DNA of 64,000 bases from Chytridium lagenaria (Eukaryota; Chytridiomycota; Chytridiomycetes; Chytridiales; Chytridiaceae), in assembly GCA_025449115.1 (NCBI GenBank), contig JAHLKC010000136.1, forward strand, positions 50,625-114,624, read 5' to 3'. Under the pieces are notes generated by a model, which searched no databases, was not told the DNA's origin, and saw only the letters and a list, made by a program, of their open reading frames with translations. Shown here piece after piece: positions 23,689 to 36,083 of the stretch; position 1 is the first letter of the stretch, and the number at the start of each line of letters is the position of its first letter. A program made the position numbers and the translations under genes.

Positions 23689-25294
23689 TATCCTACCCCC
23701 CCTCCATGCCATTTTTTTTTAGTTTTCCGCATCTTTTTTGGCAGGCTCATAAAGATGTTTTATATGTTCCCCAAACCTCTATAATGGTCTTGGTATGTTG
23801 TTCCTAACCGAAAAAATAATAAAAAGAGAGATGTAACAGCTCACCGTTTTTCTGCTTTACATTTATCGCATGATCATTGTATTTACGTCATTACAGAAGA
23901 ATGGGAACCGATGCTTAAGGCTGGACCCACGGCAGTCTTTCACGTCAGATATAGTTAAAACAACATGTCCCATATCGCGTAATCTGCAATAAAATCAACA
24001 TTCAAATCATATATCATCCCGTCACCTCAAAACCCGACCCCCCTTTCATAGAAAACCCATTGCCCTCCCTTCATGTCTTTCTCCAACAGACCGCTCCGAA
24101 AAACACACAACCAAAACCATCCTTCCCTTTTCAATCACCCTACCGTCTTCCACCAAAATCGACGCGACCAAAGCCATTTTTTAACGCACCCTTTTTTTTT
24201 TTGGGATGAACCGGTGGTACTCTCGTTAGACACATACCCTTTGTGAAAAAGCAAACCATCCATCGTCAAACGCACTTGCATCGCTGTAAAAAAAAAACCA
24301 AAAAATCACATCTCTGTGAGTATGCCCACACATTGCCCGATTCTACGTACACAAGCGTATGGCATTGTAATAGCCAGATTCGTACATCAACGCGTATGGC
24401 GGTGTAAAAGCCAGATCTCGTACATAAACGCGCATATCGCTGTAACACGTTTCTCGTGCACAACGCGTCACCATCGTCCCATCATCTCACCAAACCAAAC
24501 CCCCCACGTCCTTATTACTAAACCCCAAAACTAAATCCCACCATGGAAACAACAGACCCACCAAACACATTTCTAAAAACTTTGATGACCACATGTCCCC
24601 CAAAAAACAACTTAAAAGTCCAACAACCAAAAAAAAAGCCCTTATGGGTAACAAACAACAATCATACATTCCAAAGTCCTCACACTCTCTTTTAAAAACC
24701 ATACCTCGCCATCATCCCTTCACATCATAAAATCCACAACCTATCCATCATGACAACCCCCTTCACTCGGGACTCCCATCTTCCAGCCATCGTGAAAAAA
24801 AAAAATCAACCGATAACTCCCCCCCAGTCTCCCCTACCCCGTCCCACCATCGCCCAAAAAATGCTGCACGCGCTCCATTCATATCACGCCATCGTCCCCA
24901 AAAATAAACCAAAAAAAATCGTACCGCCATCGTTCCAAAATCCACGACACCCAACCTATGACGTCAGCACTAAGCCTTTCAAAAACGAAAACATGGTTTT
25001 CTCTTCACATGTATTGCCTTCTAAAATTGGGGTTCCACCTTTTAAATAACAGTCCAAACAAAAACAGACTTCAAATTCCACACCAAAAACCACGAAATTT
25101 ATATACGTAAAAAAAACGAGCGTCACAAAACCAAACAAAAAAACAATGTTTGTGCAGTATCCCCCATTGTTGGAGTGACGGAAACAGAAAAAAATCATTC
25201 AGTTACTGAACATCAAACAAAAAGGAAGGGAAAGGGGGAGAGCGCGTTGGGAGGAGGATATCCAAAAAAAAAAAGGACACGAGGGTGAAGGGGA
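23689..25294. other. Gene-free 1.6-kb stretch between convergent IQGAP and bZIP genes
   Basis: C- and A-rich, low-complexity sequence with long A runs and repeated short words such as CGCCATCGT. Open frames here (for example 24750-25049 and 24956-25198) have skewed composition and no motif, so I do not call them genes. It contains the degenerate tandem repeat listed separately. Confidence 0.6.
24330..24475. repeat. Degenerate tandem repeat, unit about 36 bp
   Basis: Three to four imperfect copies of a unit built around CGTACA..AACGCGTATGGC, followed by GTGTAA.AGCCAGAT, start near 24350, 24385, 24420 and 24455. A weaker related copy may sit near 24260-24290. Copies differ at several positions, so the array is old or under weak constraint. 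No coding frame runs through all units. Confidence 0.6.
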
Positions 25295-27642
25295 TTAACG
25301 CGAAAACGGCCTTAATGTTGTTGATAACGTTGCTTCAATGGCCGCCACGTCCAATCCATTCTCAACAGCAACATCACCTACGAAAAGAAAGAAAAAAAAG
25401 GTTATTAAATATCAAGTGTAAAACAAACCAAAAAAAAACTTGAGAAAAAGGGAAAGACACTCACAATCTCTATGTCCCAACAACATAGCCTTCAACCCCA
25501 ACACCTCCTCTCTCAACCGCGACGTCATCTCCCTCAAAGTTCATTCTCCTCCTCCATATTCTCCACCTTCCCCTGCAACTCACTCCCACTGTTTCTTCTC
25601 TGTCGACACTTGAGCGCCGCCTGTCGATTCCGTTCCAAGAATACTTTGCGTTTCGGTCCGTCTTCGGGAATATCTGGGTGGCGCGACGGGAGGACGTGGA
25701 GGAGGTCGTGGAGGGTGGGGGGGGAGGGTTCGATTTTGACACGACGGGTTGTTTGGGAGGTTTGGGGACGGCTTTGCGACGCGTTGGTGGTGGAGTTGGG
25801 GTGGAGGTTGGGGAAAGCGGTGTCGGCGGTGCGTTTTTTTGGAGGAGCTGGGTTGGGAAACGGGTGATGAGATGAGAGGCGAGGGATTGGTGTTGCATAA
25901 AGATGGGGGAGTCGCGGGAAGGGTCTTGAGGGGTTGGATGGTCGATAAAGGAGGATGGTGGGTGGTGGAGAGGGAGGAGGTTGTTGGTGGTTTTGGGGAC
26001 GGATGTTGGTTGCGGAGGAGAGCGGGACCGGGACGACGGAGACGATAGAGACATCGTCGTAGGAGTCGGTGGAGGTGGTGGATCGGGGGACGGGGATGGT
26101 GAGGTGGTCTTGGTGACGGATTGCTTGGGACGCGTCAATCATGAGGGGGGTGGGGTTGAGGAGGGTTAGAGTAATAAGTGTGACGGAGGTCGTGGTGAGG
26201 GTGGGTGGCGATAGGTTGGTATTGTGGCTGGTGGTGGTTGTTGTGCTGTTGTTGTTGGTGATGTTGTTGGTGATGGGGGTGATGGGCAAGAGCAGAGGTA
26301 GGCTCTATGTTGTCTGATGGTTCGTCAATGGGCGCTGGGAACATTGAAATGGGTTGGAGAGGGGCTAACGCGGTTTTAGAAAAACGTTTTGCTGCAAGGA
26401 TCGAGGGGAGAGGAGCACGGGACCTTCTTGGAGAGGGTTAGAAGCCGCGGCGGCGGCGCGGCCGAGACAAGTGAGGTGAGAGCTGAAAGCATTTGGGTGA
26501 TGTGAGGCAGCTGCGCGATAAAATGGATGGAGTTGTTGGGAGTCGAGGGACTTTTGATGTTGGTGTGGTCGTTCGAAAAGGAGGAATTTTGTGCGGTACT
26601 GTGGAGAGATGATCCGACGTGGGAACAAAAATGGCGGCAGCGTTTTGGATGGAATTTCCGACAAGAGTAGATGGATCCAGTGAGAGAGGTGGAGCGTCTT
26701 CATCACGCGGGGAAAGGTTGCTTGGAGACTCTGAGGCTGGGGTCTTTGAAGAAATGTCATCCTGGTGGCTGTGTTGGTGCTGCTGATCGTTGTTTCCATA
26801 GACTCAAGAGAATTTTGCTGCTGCTGCTGCTGTGCTGCTGCTGATTCTGCCGAGAATAAGGGAGAGGCGGGGGTTGAAGGGGTGGAGGCGGAGCCGAATA
26901 AATATCCGCAGCAGAAGCTAAATGCCTTTCAAATGTCCTTGGTGAAATCAACGGCAGCTTTGAAAACGGCGTGAAATCCGACATGCGATCAAACAGGAAA
27001 GGATTGGGTGTGAAACCGGTTCCAGAGCCAAATAGAGACCCACGCGCCGTGAGAGGGGGTAGAACGGGTTTCGGGCTAGAAAGGAACCCGTCGAGCCCTC
27101 CGAATTGGAAGGACGTGGAGGACAGAGTTGAGTTGGAGTTGAAGTTTGAGCTGGCAGTGGACGCAGTGTTAGAATGAGTGGAAGCGGAAGAGTTGCCATT
27201 GATGGGATCCGTCGAGCTTGAAAAGCTCTGCTCAAAAATATTTGTTCCATTTCAAGTTTTAGAGCCGGCCGCGCCTGCGCCGCCAGCGGCCAAAAGACGG
27301 TTGGTGTTTGCTCGATAGTTGGAAGAGGAGAGGGTGAAACGCCCGAAGGGAAATCCAAGAGACTTCCTCCCAGGGCTCCCAGTCTAAAATGTGGCAACCC
27401 TCCTCCTCCTCCTCCTCCCATCATGCGTTGCTGTCCTGAAGATGCTGATGATGCCGTGGTCGTCGTTGCTGTGGTTGTTTGATGATGTGAAAGCAAGCTA
27501 TTTTTCATTAATAAAAAGGGTAGAAAGAAATATGAATTACAGACTAGAATAAAACAAATAAAAAAACACTTACCATTGTTATTGTTATTGTATTGCTATT
27601 GCTACTGCTGGCGGCAGCAACTAATAGCTGACTGGAAGACAT
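25295..27642 (-). CDS. ATF/CREB-type bZIP transcription factor (Atf1/AtfA-like)
   Basis: A basic leucine zipper factor of the Atf1/CREB type, expected to bind TGACGTCA sites in stress or developmental responses. Exon 1 (27642 to about 27574) gives MSSSQLLVAAASSSN. A long disordered part follows, rich in Ser, Pro, Gln and Thr, including FRLGALGGSLLDFPSGVSPS, PLPTIEQTPTVFWP and DFTPFSKLPLISPRTF. The basic region is PKRKVFLERNRQAALKCRQR (about 25600-25660), with the N..AA..CR signature. The zipper follows (LQGKVENMEEENE, LREEVLGLKAMLLGHRDC). The last exon (about 25380 to 25295) encodes VENGLDVAAIEATLSTTLRP. One A appears to be missing between the basic region and zipper, near 25535-25545. Three perfect CREs lie about 450 bp upstream. 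Confidence 0.88.
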
Positions 27643-28085
27643 TTGTCACTTTTTGAATGATGACGATGAGGATGGATGGATGGATGAATGAATTATAATA
27701 GAGAGTAGAGTAGAGTAGGGCTAGTAGGGTAGGTTGATGGTGGGTGTTAAAGGGTAGACCTTGCAGCCTATAGTCTCCCACTTGGTAGGTAGGTAGGTGG
27801 TAGGGTGATGAAAGGTGAATAGAGAGTGATAGAGAGTGATAGAGAGTGAGAGTGAGAGTAGTGAGTGTTAATGTGTATTCTGCATGTAAATATTGGATGT
27901 ATGGATGGATGTAATGGATGTAGCTATAGTGGAATAGATAGATAATAATAATAATAATAGTATTAAAGTGAAGCCGAGGTATAATTAATAATTAATAATA
28001 ATTAAATTAAATATTAATATATTCACTGTTACACTTGAATGACCATTGTCACACATTCATTCATCATAATAATAATAAACTAAAA
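27643..28085. repeat. Simple-sequence tracts upstream of the bZIP gene
   Basis: Several short microsatellites follow one another: GGAT/GAAT tetramers at about 27670-27692, GTAG/GGTAG words at 27710-27800, GATAGAGAGT repeats at 27815-27860, and ATA trinucleotides at about 27940-27960. Below 28085 the sequence becomes AT-rich. This is probably a long 5' UTR and promoter of the bZIP gene. Confidence 0.6.
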
Positions 28086-28115
28086 TGACGTCATGACGTC
28101 ATGACCTTGACGTCA
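28086..28115. promoter_or_regulatory. Triple CRE (three perfect TGACGTCA palindromes)
   Basis: TGACGTCA occurs at 28086-28093, 28094-28101 and 28108-28115, the first two abutting. This is the full palindromic site bound by CREB/ATF bZIP dimers. It sits about 440 bp upstream of the start codon of a bZIP gene of that very class and far from any other start codon, so autoregulation is the natural reading. Confidence 0.7.
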
Positions 28116-28635
28116 TCTCTAATATGATGATATATTATTATTATTATGTATATAGGTTTCTGTTTGTTTGACTTTGACCCTTATTTAATTAATACATATA
28201 AACATACATAATAATAATACTAAACGCCCTTATAATATTATATTTAATAAATACACCCTTGTTAAAATATAATAATAATATATTTAAATAATTCACACCC
28301 AAACTATTCATTCATTCATTCATTCACATCAATCATCATCTCATTTATTCTACAAATAAATAAGAGTTGAATAAAAAGTCTACAAATAATATAATTAAAA
28401 AGGTCCTTTTACTTGTTCACAACCTCATCACTGTAGAGTCTGTCGTCTCATTGAAAAACGTCACTAATGGAAAAAGTCTGAAACAGCTGACCCCAACAAA
28501 AAAACAAAGAGATTCGGTGTCCAAAGCAAAAGAAATCTATTTCCAACCAGCTGTATCTACATGTCCCCTTAAAAAACATCTCCATCCCGCAAAAACCACC
28601 CTCAAAAAGTCCCTTCCCCATAAAACCTTTAAACC

Positions 28636-29415
28636 ATTCACTCTTTGAATTCCCTCACGTCCACTTTCAAAACCTCTGCGTCGCAGCTGAAACATGTCGA
28701 CTCCTCCCATACATTGGCGTACTCGCATTCACACCCCCAACCACACTCTGTCGTCCACTCGCAATCGATCCCGTCGTCGAACCAGCTGCCGCAGCTGCTG
28801 CTGCCACAGCCTTTGACCTTGATTCCGCATGAAATTTCCTCATAGATTCCGTCCGCATCCTTCAACTAAAACAAACCAACCATTAATGCATGAACACAAC
28901 ACACACACACACACACAAACACACATCCCTTCCCAAACAAAAAAACAAAACAATGAAAACAAACAACACCCCATTCCTACTTTTTCGCAGAGTAGATTCA
29001 CTTCACTGATTTTTTTGGTAAAGCGTTCAGCATCTTTAGCAAAAGATTCGTCGTCATCGTCGTCAATGGCACTGGAGAAAAAAAAAACAAAACGTTATTG
29101 TTACCATCAACTTGAAATCAAAGGGTAAAAAAATAGCAAACTTACAGCGATTCTTCAAGGTTCTCGGCTCCAAGGTGGATATGATCCCAAGCTGCCCCAA
29201 GTTGAAGTTTTCTGGCAAAATTCAAAATGTCAACTGTTATGGCGGCCAACTTGAAAAGAAAGACACCTCAAGAACAAAAATGTGAAGCTTTTAATCAAAG
29301 AACTTGAACAAAGAATTCCATACCTCATCTTGTCGAGTTCAGCCGACATGGGCTCACGATGATGTGCATCCATCGCACCATGCCAACTTTCATTAAACAG
29401 AAAAATTTTTCTCAT
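28636..29415 (-). CDS. Unidentified multi-exon protein
   Basis: I do not recognise this gene. Several short exons can be read: WHGAMDAHHREPMSAELDKM (about 29330-29390), joined across an intron to RKLQLGAAWDHIHLGAENLE, then AIDDDDDESFAKDAERFTKK and ISEVNLLCEKLKDADGIYEE. The 3' end is either a Cys/Trp-rich tail (stop at 28638) or, in another frame, an Ala/Ser-rich tail (KAVAAAAAAAGSTTGSIASG, stop near 28667); a single-base break near 28830 may connect to the latter. The protein looks helical and acidic. Start, end and exon junctions are uncertain. Confidence 0.35.
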
Positions 29416-29889
29416 TTAAAAAATACTGTTGACAATATTTACCTCCTTCAAAGCTATAATAACACTAAATGGAGTGCAGGGTTTCTTTATATTATTAGAG
29501 GCTTTTTCCTTACAAAAAAAACAAACAACATTCTCAAAGGTTTGACTAACTCAAAACCACAACGTAGCAACAAGAAAAGGGACCTAACCGGTACAGTCAC
29601 TTGTCTGAGAGGTCAACTGGACAAGAAACCAAAGAAAAAAACGAGAGAAAGAAAGAAAAGAAAAAACGAGTTCAGCTCAAAGAACAGAGACCAAGGAAAA
29701 AAAAAGGACACCAAAAAGACGAAAAAAATTTAAATATATGAGGATCACTCAAAAAATAAACCAAACAGAATAAGTGAAACGAATAAAGATGGATCCGAAA
29801 AAGCAGAACAAAAAAAAAACCACAACAAGTTCACCAACAAAATCTCCATAAAAAAGCACCAAAAAGATAAACAAAAAAAAGAAAAAACC
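29416..29889. other. Low-complexity A-rich intergenic sequence
   Basis: A-rich on the + strand, with lysine-rich open frames created by composition alone. No gene is called. Confidence 0.4.
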
Positions 29890-31429
29890 TCAAGCTCCCA
29901 CCACCGTCTTCTCCGCCTGCTTCTTCTTCTTTGCAATATGTCTCATCAACCTCTTCTTCAAAATCGCTCTATTCCCTTCAGTACTCAATCCCAACGCCGC
30001 ACACCTCGCCCTCAACGAACTCTGACTCCCCCCACTCTCCGGCACAGGTTCATTCAACCTCCGATACTCATCCGCCAAACTCCCCAAACTCTTTGCATTC
30101 ATAAGAGCATGATGACTCCCCTGCGGTCCCTCATCGTCGGAATCCACAGGGCTGGCAGGAGCAAACGTGACAAGAGGCATCCCCCATCAACATGCTCAGA
30201 AGGATCCTCCATGACACTAAACAGAAATTGAGCATTTTCTTGACCGAGTTCAATTTCGTCCATGAGTGCCTCGACGGTGCGTTGAAGTTCAAGAATGTCC
30301 TTTTCTTGTTTGCGGAATTGCAGGTCGCGGTTGGTGACTTGGGTGGTGAGAGTTTGGACTGGGCTTTAAGCTATATATTTCTGTTTAGCGTATTGTAAAA
30401 TATGCGAGGGGATAAGGGTACCTTGAGGTTTTCCTCAACGAGGGCAACGGTCTCTGTCCTCAAAGGACTCGAATCCCGGGATGGTTCAGGAGTGGGATGC
30501 ACGACTGCATCATGCTGCTCGTATCCCTTGGTGTTCACGAACATTATACAGATCCCGAAGTTCTACACAAATAGGATCAGCGTCAAAATCCACCCCAAAC
30601 AAAGAAAAGAAAGCTAACAAAACCAGGACGTGCCAACTCATCAAACAACAAGACTCACCCTTCAATTTAACCCTATCCGTCTTTGCGCCACAATCAGAGT
30701 CTGCTCCATATCCCTCCACTTGACCCTCGCATCCGAACTCCACCATCTCCCTCTCCAATTTCCTCTGCAAATCCTCATTCTGTTTCCTCAGTCTCGCATT
30801 CTCCGCCTGGGAGGCTGCAATGTCCTGATTCAACCGTGTGATTGTGCCTTCAAGACGGCTCGATACCTTGTCTCGTTCTTCCCAGGCTATTCTTTCCTGT
30901 TGTAAAAAATGGGGGGTGAGGTTGGGTAAGGGTGAGGAGGGAAACGTTGCACGCGGATGCATGCAAATCATCTCATCTGTATCCCTGACAAGCATTTTTC
31001 AGTGGGGCTTCGACACCCAACCCATCATCCTCCTTGACGAAAATACATACGTCGCTACTTTAAATCGCTGATTCCATATCCCGTCAGTCCATGCATTCAC
31101 ATAAACAAAACTCCAGTCTTAACCATGCAAGCAAGTCATCCGATACTTTCATTCCTTACTCCGGAACAAAGTGTGGCGCACCCAACCTTCTCTTTACCTT
31201 CACACAAGACTCCTCAAACTTTAAAAGCACTTTCCAAAACCCTCCTTTTGCAACCCCACCTCGGACCCCCCCAAAGTTCCGTCACTCCAGACATGCAAAC
31301 GCTATCTTCTCCACAACCAAAAAACCAAAAGTGTACCTTTTTCAAGTCGTTTAGTTCCCGTATCAATGCCTGGTTATGGTCATGGAGGTTTGAGAGTTCG
31401 ACTTTAATAATGTCGTCTGTGTCTGGCAT
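29890..31429 (-). CDS. Coiled-coil protein with C-terminal SAP domain
   Basis: The ATG at 31429 opens MPDTDDIIKVELSNLHDHNQ then ALIRELNDLKK, the start of a long coiled coil. Later exons give RIAWEERDKVSSRLEGTITR, LNQDIAASQAENARLRKQNE and DLQRKLEREMVEF (30720-30900), then VQTLTTQVTNRDLQFRKQEK and ILELQRTVEALMDEIE (30180-30370). The final part (PLVTFAPASPVDSDDEGPQG; LADEYRRLNEPVPE) ends in a SAP-like helix-extended-helix, LRARCAALGLSTEGNRAILK, with the L...GL...G.K..L..R spacing. A G-run at 30181-30185 is one base short of joining the last exon. SAP domains often bind nucleic acid; nothing more specific can be said. Confidence 0.7.
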
Positions 31430-32373
31430 ATGAAAAGAGTGTGATGAAAAAGCAGGTGGATATGTGGTTGAGTTGGTCGGTCCGGAAAGTGGGGATGGTG
31501 GAATGGATGAGTGGAAATGGATAGGATGAAAGTGGATATGGATAGAAGGGACTCAGGAAGGAAGGAAGGAGAGAAGGCTGACGGCTAGGATGAGGGTGAT
31601 GGAGGGGGGAGTCAGTGGATTCGTTGTCTTGACGGTTGGAGGAGCAGTTTTGATGTATTTACTGTTAGTTTTGAGATGAAACCTGAAATTTCTTGGTTGT
31701 CGAATTGAAAAAAGACGGAGGGACCTTTGTTGCACAAATCGTAGATATTATTAATGGGTGGGGATCGTGAAGTTATGGGCATGCTATCTGTGGAAGGAGG
31801 GAAGTGAAGGATGAATACGCCGTAGAGCTTACCTTAGGCGAGCTAAGATGATAGGAGGATGCATGGGTGACGTATTTTATATAGTGAAAGTTTCATTGAA
31901 CATGCAAACGATAACGGAAGGTCGAGTTGATGACTTTGTTAATACATGCTTTACTCGGAAAACAAATAAAAGTAAAATGGTTATGGTAGAAAGTGTGAAA
32001 GTAAAAGCTTGAAGTGTTTATTTGGAGGTTGGAGAGATGTAGAGAGAAATGTTTTGCGAATGTACATGGTTTGATGTATGCGTTAATATTATTTTATCAG
32101 CATGACAAAGATGACATTTAGACATGCATAGATCTATGATACAAGATCAAAGAACCCCATAGCGTGCAAATGGGATGTAGAGGCATCCACCTCATCATCC
32201 ACTTGCTTGCTCTTCATCATCATCCAAAACAAACACGTTGAACGTTTTTGCTCCGAATTTGAGACTACCAAAATTGTCAAACGATTGGCAGGTCCATAAA
32301 GGTCTCATATCAGCAGTGCACTTTGTTCACCTCCCAAAGACGCTTTCAACTCATCCTGTCTCCACATCCAAAA
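31430..32373. other. Intergenic, shared upstream region of the SAP gene and MNS1
   Basis: About 940 bp between divergent starts. It holds a GGAAGGAAGGAG tract near 31555-31575 and AT-rich sequence around 31900-32110. I see no gene. Confidence 0.4.
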
Positions 32374-34384
32374 ATGCACTCTCAAAATACCACCACCAGA
32401 CGTTCCTTTGTAGAAAAAAAGGAACAAGACCTCCGTCGTAAAGAGTTTTACCGCGAAGACCTCGTCAAGCAGTTAGTCCAAGAAGGTGTTTTCCGCAGCA
32501 ACCTTGGTTCCGATGATCGAGTTGAAAACAAACGTCGTCTTCGAGACCAACGAGCCATGCAAGAGGAGGAGAAGACGCAATCCATGTTGCTGGAGGTGAC
32601 ATTTTTCTCTTTTGATGCCCCCTGGGCTGACTTTATGTGTAGTTGGCGAGGGAGAAGGAAGAACGGTTGACTCGACAGAGGGAGGAGCAGCAGATTGTGG
32701 AGGCTATGGAGAAGCAGCAGCAGGAGCAGGTTAGGGAGGCGAAGTTGAGACAGAGCATTAGAGAGAATAGTGTGGAGTTGCGTGAACTTGAAAAGAAGTT
32801 GAATTACGCATATATGAATAAGGAGAGACATCTTCAGATTCAGGAAAAGCAATTAACGTTACAAAAGGAAAAGGTTTGCTTATCCTTCTTTTTTATTTTT
32901 GTTCCTTACTTCATCATTGAATTTTTTGGTTGTGTTGCTGTCTTCTACTGTTTTACTTGGCATTTGCTGGGGTCACTTTGTTATCAAGCTAATGTACTCT
33001 GATTTTTTTCTTATGGATGACCAGAACGCCGAAAGCGTCCGTAATGTTGAGATGAAGCGTCAACTGGAGCATCAAAAGCAAAAAGAACTCGAAAACGAAC
33101 GCCTAGCCTTTGAGAAAAGTATTGCGTACAAAGAAGCTCTCCAAAGTCAATTAAACGACCACGAACTTCAAAAGCAAGTCGAGTACGAGCAATTTCTCAA
33201 GGAGAAAGCGATGGTGGATTCGATTGTTGCAAAGATCATTGAAGAAGATGAGACGTGAGTTGTTTTATATTCGAAATTATGGCTGAAATTTGTGGGTTTT
33301 TAGTGAATTGAAACGACGTCTTGAGAAACAGAGGGAGACGAAACAATTTATTGAAGATTTCATGAAGGAGCGTACGGAATGGCGTAGGAAGGAGGAGGAG
33401 AGGAAGAGGCTTGAAAATAAGAAGATTCAAGAATATGCGAGGCTACAGGAGGAGCGTGAGAAGGATCTGTTGTCGAAGAAGAAGACTTTGGATGCGGAGA
33501 AGAACCTTATCTATGATAGGGTATGCATATTCCTGGCTCTATAATCTTGTCTAATGTACTCTACATTCTGTATACAGTTGGCATCGGAGATGGAGAGACA
33601 GGAGAAGGCGAAGGCCGATCTTGAGAACCTCCGGATCGAGCTTTATCAGGAGGAGGAGGAGGAACGGGCAAGAAAGCGCGATCAGGTTTGTTGATTTTAT
33701 TATTTTTTTTTGCTTTGAATTCATTGTTCACTGTTGCTTTGAGGAAGATCAGCTGTATAACCATATTTTTTGTTTACCTTTTAGGAACTCCTGAAAGAAA
33801 GAATAAGGAAGAGGCTTGAGCTTATCGACGCGTACCAGATGCAAGTAGCGGATAAGAAGATGAGGTTGATGAGGGAGAGGGAGGAAGAAGAGTTGTTCAG
33901 GAAGAGGGTAAGCTCCTTTCTGTTTTTACGTGGAATGTGTTTAACATCTTCGACGCATATTTTTTTAATGTTTCTTTTTTTTTCTTTCTCTATTAAACAC
34001 TCACCATCATAAATATCATAGATGATGGAGAAGTTCGCCAACGATGAGCGCTTGGAACAGATGAATATGCAACGCCGTCGCATGAAGCAACTTGAACACA
34101 AGCATGCCGTCGACGCTCTTGTCGAGGAAAGGCGGAAGATTATGCAAAAGGAATACGAACAGCACATTGCCGAGCAACAGAAGGAGAAGATGTTGGAGGA
34201 ATACAGGCAAGAGGTTATCGAGCAAGAAAGACAGAGGCTTTTGCACGAGCACGCAAGTCATCTTCTGGGATACTTGCCAAAGGTAATCTCCCGTCCCCAT
34301 TTCGCGTTTTAACTCTTTTTAGGGGTACTTCGAGATTCTCAAGACCTTGAATTATTTGATGACGACTTTAGGAGAAAAGTTTGA
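32374..34384 (+). CDS. MNS1: MNS1, axonemal microtubule inner protein
   Basis: A continuous coiled-coil protein found inside axonemal doublet microtubules and needed for motile flagella. Seven exons read without conflict: MHSQNTTTRRSFVEKKEQDL, LVQEGVFRSNLGSDDRVENK, REKEERLTRQREEQQIVEAM, LRELEKKLNYAYMNKERHLQ, FMKERTEWRRKEEERKRLEN, LIDAYQMQVADKKMRLMRER, and the diagnostic C-terminus ERQRLLHEHASHLLGYLPK then GVLRDSQDLELFDDDF. The EH...LLGYLPKGV ending is characteristic of MNS1. The last exon needs one extra G at 34322-34325 to keep that ending in frame. Introns are 50-130 nt. Together with LRRC23 and LZTFL1 it marks a flagellated organism. Confidence 0.93.
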
Positions 34385-34847
34385 ACAGTTCTCCCTGACT
34401 ACTGCGTAATAATTACATATGGGATATAGAGTCGTTGGGAAAAGAACTCAATAATGGGCTGCCCCTTACTTTTAATTCGACATAACCCCTTTTTTTGTCG
34501 GCCCTTTATGCATGGATTGCAACCCTCACCGAATTCCTCCACATCCAAAGTTTTTCGTTGTTTTTTGTTTTACTTTATTGTAGCATACGCATATTAAATG
34601 ACTGGTTTTCAAATTTGTTGGGTGTATGGTTTAAAGGGAGTGTTAGGGTCTAGGAGGGGGAAGTCTTGGGTAAGGAGAAAGGAATCCATAACGGTGGAGA
34701 GGTTTGTGAGAGATGAACTGGTCAACCTGTTTTCCTCAGTTTTGCAGAGGCTTTATAATCCCATCATCGCAAATATCTACCAGACACTTATTAAAGGTGG
34801 TGGTTAAGGGTTGATTTTTGAGGAAACTTTTTTTCTTTCAACAACAA
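34385..34847. other. Intergenic, between MNS1 and UBE2K
   Basis: About 460 bp, MNS1 3' UTR and UBE2K promoter. One short open frame (34598-34807) has no recognisable motif. Confidence 0.4.
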
Positions 34848-35898
<1,051 letters not shown>

Positions 35899-36083
35899 AG
35901 CCGTTGTAATGTGTTGGGATGAGGTCGTTTTACGGTGATTTGAACAAATACAGATTGAATTTAACTTCATACGCTCCTCATTGCCTTTGTTACTATACTC
36001 ATCAAATCAAGATTCAAGAGAGGTCCTTCTCGTGTGCCCGTCACCCAAATTTGTTTCTTGCTCACGTTTTGGTAACCTACATC

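Noticed and set aside
24750..25049. 99-residue open frame in the gene-free stretch
   Set aside because: Pro/Lys-rich from base composition; no motif, no spliceable partner exons.
25472..26169. Long + strand open frames opposite the bZIP gene
   Set aside because: They are Gly/Val/Trp-rich shadows of the Ser/Pro/Thr-rich bZIP coding sequence.
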